Assembly (NCBI RefSeq): GCF_001280065.1
Contig: NZ_LGEA01000103.1
Span: 1-64,000 of the forward strand
Origin: Streptomyces sp. NRRL B-1140
GTDB taxonomy: Bacteria > Actinomycetota > Actinomycetes > Streptomycetales > Streptomycetaceae
Direction: 5' to 3'
Length of the DNA: 64,000 nucleotides
Below the pieces are notes generated by a model. The model had not been told where the DNA came from. It did not search any database and saw nothing but the letters and a program-made list of their open reading frames with translations. Each line of letters opens with the position of its first letter. Position 1 is the stretch's first letter. Position numbers and translations under genes: made by a program. Positions 32,384-39,878 of this stretch are shown here, one piece after another.

Positions 32384-33465
32384 GGACCGCACTCGTCGTC
32401 GGCACCGGCCTCATCGGCACCTCCGCCGCCCTGGCCCTGTCCCAGCGGGGCGTCACCGTGCACCTCGCCGACCCGGACCCCGAGCAGGCCCGTACGGCGG
32501 CCGCGCTCGGCGCCGGCACGGACGAGGCGCCGGACGGGCCCGTCGACCTCGTGATCGTCGCCGCCCCGCCCGCACAGGTGGCCGACGTCCTCGCCGACGC
32601 CCTGCGCCGTGGTGCGGGACGCGGTTACCTCGACGTCGCCAGCGTCAAGGGCGGACCGCGCCGCGAGCTGGAGGCGCGCGGTCTCGACCTGTCCGCGTAC
32701 ATCGGCTCCCACCCCATGTCGGGCCGGGAGAAGTCCGGCCCGCTGGCCGCGACCGGCGACCTCTTCGAGGGCCGCCCCTGGGTGCTCACCCCGACCCGGG
32801 ACACCGACACCGAGGTGCTGAACCTCGCGCTGGAGCTGGTCTCGCACTGCCGCGCCGTGCCGGTGGTGATGGACGCCGACGCCCACGACCGTGCCGTCGC
32901 CCTCGTCTCGCACATGCCTCACCTGGTCTCCAGCCTGGTCGCCGCGCGCCTGGAGCACGCCGAGGAGGCCGCCGTACGGCTGTGCGGGCAGGGCATCCGG
33001 GATGTGACGAGGATCGCCGCCTCCGAACCCCGGATGTGGATCGACATCCTCTCCGCCAACCCCGCGCCGGTCGCCGACCTGCTCACCGACGTCGCCGCGG
33101 ATCTGGAGGACACCGTGCGCGCCCTGCGTGCCCTGCAGTCCTCCGACGACCACAAACGCCGCGAGGGCGCCGACAGGGTCGAGGACCTGCTGCGGCGGGG
33201 CAACGCCGGCCAGGTCCGCGTCCCCGGCAAGCACGGGTCCGCGCCGCGCGCCTACGAGGTCGTGGCCGTGCTCATCGACGACCAGCCGGGGCAGCTGGCC
33301 CGGATCTTCGCCGACGCGGGCCTGGCCGGCGTCAACATCGAGGACGTGCGCATCGAGCACGCGACGGGGCAGCAGGCGGGTCTGGTGCAGCTCATGGTGG
33401 AGCCGAAGGCGGCCCCGGTGCTCAGTGCCGCGCTGCGGGAACGGGGCTGGGCGCTGCGGCAGTAG
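32380..33465 (+). CDS. tyrA: Prephenate dehydrogenase
   Basis: A 361-residue TyrA converting prephenate to 4-hydroxyphenylpyruvate with NAD. The dinucleotide fold is ALVVGTGLIGTSAALALS. The catalytic region is YIGSHPMSGREKSGP, with SHMPHLVSSLVAARL in the dimerisation domain. A C-terminal ACT-like domain (YEVVAVLIDDQPGQLARIFA, GVNIEDVRIEHA) suggests tyrosine feedback control. GTG 32380 overlaps the aroH stop (GTGA). Confidence 0.94.
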   Translation: MRTALVVGTGLIGTSAALALSQRGVTVHLADPDPEQARTAAALGAGTDEAPDGPVDLVIVAAPPAQVADVLADALRRGAGRGYLDVASVKGGPRRELEARGLDLSAYIGSHPMSGREKSGPLAATGDLFEGRPWVLTPTRDTDTEVLNLALELVSHCRAVPVVMDADAHDRAVALVSHMPHLVSSLVAARLEHAEEAAVRLCGQGIRDVTRIAASEPRMWIDILSANPAPVADLLTDVAADLEDTVRALRALQSSDDHKRREGADRVEDLLRRGNAGQVRVPGKHGSAPRAYEVVAVLIDDQPGQLARIFADAGLAGVNIEDVRIEHATGQQAGLVQLMVEPKAAPVLSAALRERGWALRQ

Positions 33466-33482
33466 GGGGTGCGGTCGGTGGC

Positions 33483-33556
33483 GGTTCCGGGGGCTGCCGC
33501 CCCCGGGCCCCCGCTTCGGCCTCAACGGCCTCGTCCTCAAACGCCGGACGGGCTGA
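33483..33556. repeat. Dispersed intergenic repeat (AACGGCCTCGTCCTCAAACG family)
   Basis: A G-rich/C-rich fold-back (GGGGGCTGCCGCCCCC) is followed by CCCGCTTCGGCCTCAACGGC and the tail CCTCGTCCTCAAACGCCGGA plus CGGGCTGA. I recognise this as an abundant intergenic repeat in Streptomyces genomes. It occupies most of the 227-base gap between tyrA and cmk. Confidence 0.75.
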
Positions 33557-33692
33557 CTGCGGCCGAGCGTCGTCGGCGGTCCCGCGCAGCCGCCCCGGAC
33601 GCGCGGCCGGACGAGTGACGCGCACCCAGTAACCTTGTGCGGGGCACTCGCGCCCTCACCCCCGCCGAGCCCGGTTCAGGAAGGTCCCCACT

Positions 33693-34373
33693 GTGGAAAG
33701 CGCCACGCCAGTGATTGTCGCCATCGACGGCCCCGCCGGCACCGGCAAGTCGAGCACCTCGAAGGCCGTGGCGGCCCAGCTGGGGCTGAGCTACCTGGAC
33801 ACCGGCGCCCAGTACCGGGCGATCACCTGGTGGATGGTGAGCAACGGCATCGACATAGACGACCCGTCCGCCATCGCCGCCGTGGCGGGCAAGCCCGAGA
33901 TCGTCTCCGGCACCGACCCGGAGGGGCCCGCCATCACGGTCGACGGGGTGGACGTGGCCGGCCCGATCCGCACCCAGGAGGTCTCCTCCAAGGTCAGCGC
34001 GGTCAGCGCGGTGCCCGAGGTGCGCGCCCGGATCACCGAGCTGCAGCGCTCGATCGCCGCCGCCGCGGAGAGGGGCATCGTCGTCGAGGGCCGGGACATC
34101 GGCACGACCGTGCTGCCCGACGCCGACCTCAAGATCTTCCTCACCGCCTCCCCGGAGGCCCGCGCCGCCCGCCGCAGCGGTGAGCTGAAGGGCTCCGACG
34201 TCCACTCCACCCGCGAGGCGCTCATCAAGCGGGACGCCGCCGACTCCAGCCGCAAGACCTCCCCGCTCGCCAAGGCGGACGACGCCGTCGAGGTGGACAC
34301 CACCGAGCTCACGCTGGCCCAGGTCATCGAGTGCGTCGTCACCCTCGTCGAGGAGAAGCGGGCCGGAAAGTGA
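33693..34373 (+). CDS. cmk: Cytidylate kinase
   Basis: A 226-residue CMP/dCMP kinase. The P-loop is AIDGPAGTGKSSTSKAVA. The CMP-binding insert (LSYLDTGAQYRAITWWMV) and the lid region (VVEGRDIGTTVLPDADLKIF) are present, with ASPEARAARRSGELKG. GTG 33693 follows AGGAAGG. The stop overlaps the plsC-like GTG, and der follows, an order conserved in actinobacteria. Confidence 0.95.
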   Translation: MESATPVIVAIDGPAGTGKSSTSKAVAAQLGLSYLDTGAQYRAITWWMVSNGIDIDDPSAIAAVAGKPEIVSGTDPEGPAITVDGVDVAGPIRTQEVSSKVSAVSAVPEVRARITELQRSIAAAAERGIVVEGRDIGTTVLPDADLKIFLTASPEARAARRSGELKGSDVHSTREALIKRDAADSSRKTSPLAKADDAVEVDTTELTLAQVIECVVTLVEEKRAGK

Positions 34374-35017
34374 CCGAGCTTCCTTCGGCGCGGGGTGCCG
34401 AGGTCGGGCGGCGCATCGGCGTCGGCCTGATGTACGGGCTGTGGAAGCCGCGCGTGCTCGGCGCCTGGCGGGTGCCGGCGAGCGGCCCCGTGATCCTCGC
34501 GGTCAACCACTCCCACAACATCGACGGCCCCATGGTCATGGGCGTGGCGCCCCGGCCGACGCACTTCCTGATCAAGAAGGAAGCCTTCATCGGTCCGCTG
34601 GATCCCTTCCTGCTGGGCATCGGGCAGGTCAAGGTCGACCGCGACACCACCGACCGCACGGCCATCACCCGGGCGCTGGGCGTCCTGGACAGCGGTGGCG
34701 TGCTCGGCATCTTCCCGGAGGGCACCCGGGGCGAGGGCGACTTCGCCTCGCTGCGCGCCGGCCTGGCGTACTTCGCGGTGCGCAGCGGCGCCCCGATCGT
34801 GCCGGTGGCCGTGCTGGGAAGTTCCGAGCGGCGGGGACGGTTGATAAAGGGGCTGCCCCCGCTGCGCTCCCGCGTCGACGTCGTCTTCGGCGAGCCCTTC
34901 GAGGCGGGCGACGGCAGCGGCCGCCGGACGCGCAAGGCGCTGGACGAGGCGACCGGGCGCATCCAGAAGCAGCTCGCCGCCCACCTGGAAAACGCCAGGC
35001 ACCTCACCAGGCGCTAG
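34370..35017 (+). CDS. plsC: 1-acyl-sn-glycerol-3-phosphate acyltransferase-like (PlsC family)
   Basis: A 215-residue PlsC-family acyltransferase from GTG 34370, overlapping the cmk stop (GTGA). Motif I NHSHNID supplies the catalytic H-x4-D, motif II lies near FIGPLDPFLLGIGQVKVDR, motif III is FPEGTRGEGDF and motif IV is IVPVAVLG. It lacks clear membrane segments and is probably membrane-peripheral. It would acylate lysophosphatidic acid or a related acceptor. Confidence 0.92.
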   Translation: MTELPSARGAEVGRRIGVGLMYGLWKPRVLGAWRVPASGPVILAVNHSHNIDGPMVMGVAPRPTHFLIKKEAFIGPLDPFLLGIGQVKVDRDTTDRTAITRALGVLDSGGVLGIFPEGTRGEGDFASLRAGLAYFAVRSGAPIVPVAVLGSSERRGRLIKGLPPLRSRVDVVFGEPFEAGDGSGRRTRKALDEATGRIQKQLAAHLENARHLTRR

Positions 35018-35097
35018 GCGACACTGAGTAGTGGATCAGCCCGGAACCCCCGGGTGCTCCACCGACCACCACGAATGAACGACGAGGTACGGACTTC

Positions 35098-36591
35098 ATG
35101 AACGACCACATCCAGCCCGACGGCTCGGACGCGTCCGAGGGCGCCCACGAGCACGACCACGGGGCGCTCGGCGACGCCGAGTTCGCGGAGTTCATGGAGC
35201 TCGCCGCGGAGGAGGGCTTCGACCTCGAGGACGTCGAGGGCGCCATCGAGGAGGCGGGTCACGGCCCGCTCCCCGTGCTCGCCGTCGTCGGCCGCCCCAA
35301 TGTCGGCAAGTCGACTCTGGTGAACCGCATCATCGGGCGCCGTGAGGCGGTCGTCGAGGACAAGCCCGGCGTCACCCGCGACCGTGTGACCTACGAGGCC
35401 GAATGGGCGGGCCGCCGCTTCAAGGTCGTCGACACCGGCGGCTGGGAGCAGGACGTCCTCGGCATCGACGCCTCCGTGGCCGCCCAGGCCGAGTACGCCA
35501 TCGAGGCCGCCGACGCGGTCGTCTTCGTCGTCGACGCCAAGGTCGGCGCCACCGACACCGACGAGGCCGTCGTCCGGCTGCTGCGCAAGGCCGGCAAGCC
35601 GGTCGTACTGTGCGCCAACAAGGTGGACGGCCCGAGCGGCGAGGCCGACGCGTCCTACCTGTGGTCGCTGGGCCTGGGGGAGCCGCACCCGGTCTCCGCC
35701 CTGCACGGCCGGGGCACCGGCGACATGCTCGACCAGGTCCTGGAGGTGCTCCCCGACGCGCCGCGCCAGACCTTCGGCGGGGTCGGCATCGGCGGCCCGC
35801 GGCGCGTCGCCCTGATCGGCCGCCCGAACGTCGGCAAGTCCTCCCTGCTGAACAAGGTGGCGGGCGAGGAGCGCGTCGTCGTCAACGAGCTGGCGGGCAC
35901 CACCCGCGACCCGGTCGACGAGCTGATCGAACTCGGCGGCGTCACCTGGAAGTTCGTCGACACGGCGGGCATCCGCAAGCGTGTCCACCTCCAGCAGGGC
36001 GCCGACTACTACGCCTCGCTGCGCACCGCCGCCGCCGTCGAGAAGGCGGAGGTCGCGGTCATCCTGATCGACGGCTCCGAGTCCATCTCGGTGCAGGACC
36101 AGCGGATCGTCACCATGGCCGTGGAGGCGGGCCGTGCGATCGTCCTCGCGTACAACAAGTGGGACACCCTCGACGAGGAGCGCCGCTACTACCTGGAGCG
36201 GGAGATCGAGACCGAGCTCGGCCAGGTGGCGTGGGCGCCGCGGGTCAATGTCTCGGCGCGCACCGGCCGGCACATGGAGAAGCTGGTCCCGGCGATCGAG
36301 ACCGCCCTGGCGGGCTGGGAGACCCGGGTCCCGACGGGACGGCTGAACGCCTTCCTCGGTGAGCTGGTAGCGGCCCACCCGCACCCGGTCCGGGGCGGCA
36401 AGCAGCCGCGCATCCTGTTCGGCACGCAGGCGGGCACCAAGCCGCCGCGGTTCGTCCTGTTCGCCTCGGGCTTCATCGAGGCGGGCTACCGGCGCTTCAT
36501 CGAGCGCCGCCTGCGCGAGGAGTTCGGCTTCGACGGGACGCCGATCCACATCTCCGTGCGGGTGCGCGAGAAGCGCGGCAAGAAGAAGTAG
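35098..36591 (+). CDS. der: Ribosome-biogenesis GTPase Der (EngA)
   Basis: A 497-residue tandem GTPase needed for 50S assembly. An acidic N-terminal extension of ~55 residues precedes G domain 1 ([25 protein letters not shown]) and G domain 2 ([26 protein letters not shown]). The C-terminal KH-like domain ends with the basic [12 protein letters not shown] 35098 begins 80 bases after the plsC-like gene. A strong terminator follows. Confidence 0.95.
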   Translation: MNDHIQPDGSDASEGAHEHDHGALGDAEFAEFMELAAEEGFDLEDVEGAIEEAGHGPLPVLAVVGRPNVGKSTLVNRIIGRREAVVEDKPGVTRDRVTYEAEWAGRRFKVVDTGGWEQDVLGIDASVAAQAEYAIEAADAVVFVVDAKVGATDTDEAVVRLLRKAGKPVVLCANKVDGPSGEADASYLWSLGLGEPHPVSALHGRGTGDMLDQVLEVLPDAPRQTFGGVGIGGPRRVALIGRPNVGKSSLLNKVAGEERVVVNELAGTTRDPVDELIELGGVTWKFVDTAGIRKRVHLQQGADYYASLRTAAAVEKAEVAVILIDGSESISVQDQRIVTMAVEAGRAIVLAYNKWDTLDEERRYYLEREIETELGQVAWAPRVNVSARTGRHMEKLVPAIETALAGWETRVPTGRLNAFLGELVAAHPHPVRGGKQPRILFGTQAGTKPPRFVLFASGFIEAGYRRFIERRLREEFGFDGTPIHISVRVREKRGKKK

Positions 36592-36604
36592 CGCGAAGCA
36601 CCGG

Positions 36605-36634
36605 AAAGGGCGGCCCCGAACGGGGCCGCCCTTT
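36605..36634. terminator. Bidirectional terminator after der
   Basis: AAAGGGCGGCCCC (36605-36617) pairs perfectly with GGGGCCGCCCTTT (36622-36634) around four bases, between der and a convergent gene. Confidence 0.9.
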
Positions 36635-36649
36635 CTGTCCGGTGCGCGC

Positions 36650-37069
36650 TCAGCCGCCGCCGCGCCGTCCCGGCGGCAGCGCGGCCGGGACGTAGTGCAT
36701 CCCCGTGCCGTACGTGCCCGTGCCGTACGCGCCCGTGCCGTATGAGCCGGCGGTGCCGACACGCTGCCACTGCGACTGCTGCCCGGCGGCATGGCGGGCG
36801 CTCTGGGCACCCGCGCTGTAGGCACTGTACGAGCTGCCGTACGTCCCTCCGTACGAGCCCGAACCGTGCGGGGTGTTCCCGAAGGCGGTGAAGCCCAGCT
36901 TCTCCTCGCCGCTGCGGTCGCCCGGCAGTGCGCGGAAGGACTTGACGTACTCGGCGTAGAGCGCGTCGTAGATCGGCGTGGCCGATGGGCCGCCCTGGGA
37001 GTCCTGGGCCGATCGCGCGGACGGGATCGGCGTGAAGGACTGGCGGCGGGGAACGTCGTATGCGTGCAC
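36650..37069 (-). CDS. Gly/Tyr/Ser-rich hypothetical protein
   Basis: A 139-residue protein from GTG 37069 (upstream site TTTGGA is weak). The N-terminal half holds a conserved-looking TPIYDALYAEYVKSFRALPG segment. The C-terminal half is low-complexity, with Ser/Tyr/Gly (GSYGGTYGSSYSAYSA) and a short repeat YGTG (GSYGTGAYGTGTYGTG) encoded by three 15-bp tandem units near 36706-36750. No signal peptide is visible. Function unknown. Converges on der and is on the same strand as the next CxxC protein, 85 bases away. Confidence 0.72.
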   Translation of the reverse strand: MHAYDVPRRQSFTPIPSARSAQDSQGGPSATPIYDALYAEYVKSFRALPGDRSGEEKLGFTAFGNTPHGSGSYGGTYGSSYSAYSAGAQSARHAAGQQSQWQRVGTAGSYGTGAYGTGTYGTGMHYVPAALPPGRRGGG

Positions 37070-37154
37070 GTATGTCCAAACGACCCCGCGGGTCGGGGGA
37101 TGCGGTCCGGGTGCTTCTTTCGCAGGTGGACGGCGTGGACGGGTGACGTTCGGC

Positions 37155-37937
37155 TCAGGTGCCGGCCAGCGGCAGCGTCGAGGCGACCAGTTTTCCGTTC
37201 GCCGCGGCCTTGTCCAGCGCGTCCCGCATCAGGTCCTCGCGCGGCTGGCGGCCGATGGAGCCGGCCGGCGCGGCGAACATCAGCACCTGCTGGTGCTTGT
37301 TGGCGGCCGCGCGCCACCCCTCGGTCACCTGGAGCGGCTGGTGCGCCTGCCACCAGGCCACCGGCTGGCCGCCCGCCGGGCCGGGCTGGAGCACCGCGTG
37401 CAGCCGGCCCACGGCGAGCAGCACCGACCAGCCGTGCAGCACCGGCGGTACGGCGGACAGCTCCGTCAGCGGCATGAATCCCTGTTCGATGAGCAGCGGC
37501 AGGAATTCGTCGCCGCCGCCGGTCGAGCCGGGCCGGGCGATGGCGCCGGTCGGCTCGACCACCAGGGCCGGGTGCAGCTCCCCGCCGATCAGGACGAGCC
37601 CGCTGGTCACGCCGAGCACCGCCTGCTCGGGCGCCAGCTCGGCGGGCTCTGGGGCGACCGTGTCGCCGGTGATGGACTTCACGGCGCCCTGCAGCTGTTC
37701 CTCGGTGACCTGCACGACCTGCGAGGGCAGGCACCCGGCGTGGGCGAAGGCGAGGACGGCGGTCTCGTCGCCGATGAACAGGACGGTGCTGGTGCGCTCC
37801 TGCGCGGAGTCGCCCGGAGTGCGGCAGGACGTGCAGTCGTAACTGCCCGGGGCGGTCTCTCCGGCGAGCAGGCGGTCGGCTTCTTCGTCGCCGATCTCGG
37901 CGCGTACCTCGTCGCTGACGTCGAGCATGCGCGGCAC
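37155..37937 (-). CDS. Hypothetical protein with an N-terminal CxxC
   Basis: A 260-residue protein from GTG 37937, chosen because GGGAG sits six bases ahead; the open frame extends to 38015 with a basic low-complexity segment. The start MPRMLDVSDEVRAEIGDEEA is followed by SYDCTSCRTPGD, a possible metal or redox site, then mixed alpha/beta sequence with repeated VLFIGDETAVLAFAHAG and LVLIGGELHPALVVE. No family function is recognised. It is likely to share a transcript with the downstream Gly/Tyr-rich gene. Confidence 0.78.
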   Translation of the reverse strand: MPRMLDVSDEVRAEIGDEEADRLLAGETAPGSYDCTSCRTPGDSAQERTSTVLFIGDETAVLAFAHAGCLPSQVVQVTEEQLQGAVKSITGDTVAPEPAELAPEQAVLGVTSGLVLIGGELHPALVVEPTGAIARPGSTGGGDEFLPLLIEQGFMPLTELSAVPPVLHGWSVLLAVGRLHAVLQPGPAGGQPVAWWQAHQPLQVTEGWRAAANKHQQVLMFAAPAGSIGRQPREDLMRDALDKAAANGKLVASTLPLAGT

Positions 37938-38154
37938 GGGTGGCTCCCTCGGGGATGCGGTGCGTGGCAAAGCCGGGTGGCTCCCGGCCCGTGGTCCGGG
38001 TCGGTCCCGGCTCATGCAGAAGACAACGGGCGATCTGTGGCGGTAGTCACGCCCCAGAGCGAACGGAATCGAACCATCCAGCGCATGGAGTCACGCCTCG
38101 CGCGGAATCGTGCACTCACCGTCAACCAGCCGCTACACAAAGGGTGTTGGGTGG

Positions 38155-38168
38155 GTGAAGTGGGTCAC
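38155..38168 (+). promoter_or_regulatory. Crp-like binding site upstream of the Rpf gene
   Basis: GTGAAGTGGGTCAC matches the Streptomyces Crp consensus GTG-N6-GNCAC exactly, with a further A (TCACA) as in E. coli-type sites. It lies 313 bases before the Rpf start codon in a 465-base gene-free region. Crp control of rpf genes is known in mycobacteria and fits germination control in Streptomyces. Confidence 0.6.
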
Positions 38169-39113
<945 letters not shown>

Positions 39114-39142
39114 GCCGGCGCTCCCCCTCGCCGGGACACGGG

Positions 39143-39173
39143 CCCCGTCCGGTCGACCGACCGGACGGGGTTC
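39143..39173. terminator. Terminator between convergent rpf and livF genes
   Basis: CCCCGTCCGGT (39143-39153) pairs with ACCGGACGGGG (39160-39170) around six bases, then TT. Confidence 0.85.
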
Positions 39174-39236
39174 AGGGCGTGATGCCATCCGCCCGGCCGC
39201 CCGCACGGCGCCGGGCGCGCGGGCGGACGTCCCGGA

Positions 39237-39878
39237 TCAGCCCGCGAGTTCACCCGCCTCACCGGCGAACACGACCGCCCCGCGCCGCAGTTCGTAGACG
39301 ACGGCGGGCCGGCCCCGCAGGCCGGGCGGCATCCGCTGCTCGGCGATCACCACACAGGCGTCGAGCGCGCTCAGCAGCTCGTACGTCCGGGCCGCGACCG
39401 AGGGCGACATGCCCTGGGCGGGCTCGTCGGCGAGCACCACGCGCGCCCGTGCGAGCAGTGCCCGGGAGAGGGCGAGCATGCGCTGCTCCCCGCCGGACAG
39501 GGTGCCCGCGCGCCGCTCCAGCAAAGGGCGCAGCTGCGGGTAGGAGTCGAGGGCCAGGGTGTGGTCGCGCGCGGCGAGTGCGAGGTTCTCGCGCACCGTG
39601 AGCGAGCCGAACACGGCCCGCCGTTCCGGCACGAGGCACATCCCGCGCCGGGCGCGTTCGTGGGCCGGGACGCGGGTCACGTCCGTGCCGTCCCACACCA
39701 CCGCGCCGCCCGACAGGGGCAGCGTGCCGGCCAGGGCGTTCAAGGCGGTGGTGCGGCCGGAGCCGTTGCGGCCCAGCAGCACGGTGAGGCCCGGGCCGGG
39801 GGCGGCGAGCGTGATGCCGTGCAGGGCCTCCAAAGGGCCGTAACGCACGCGAGCGCGGCGCAGGGAGAGCGTCGTCAT
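39237..39878 (-). CDS. LivF-like ABC ATPase with Arg in Walker A
   Basis: A 213-residue ATPase of branched-chain amino-acid-type importers. It is slightly short for LivF (about 235). Walker A reads LLGRNGSGRTTALNALAG: the normally invariant Lys is Arg. The signature GTLSGGEQRMLALSRALL, Walker B VVLADEPAQGMSP and the LivF-typical PERRAVFGSLTVRENL are present; the H-loop His region reads VVIAEQRMP without His. ATG 39878 overlaps the stop of the LivHMG fusion (ATGA). It may be catalytically weakened, with the partner ATPase doing most hydrolysis. Confidence 0.9.
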   Translation of the reverse strand: MTTLSLRRARVRYGPLEALHGITLAAPGPGLTVLLGRNGSGRTTALNALAGTLPLSGGAVVWDGTDVTRVPAHERARRGMCLVPERRAVFGSLTVRENLALAARDHTLALDSYPQLRPLLERRAGTLSGGEQRMLALSRALLARARVVLADEPAQGMSPSVAARTYELLSALDACVVIAEQRMPPGLRGRPAVVYELRRGAVVFAGEAGELAG

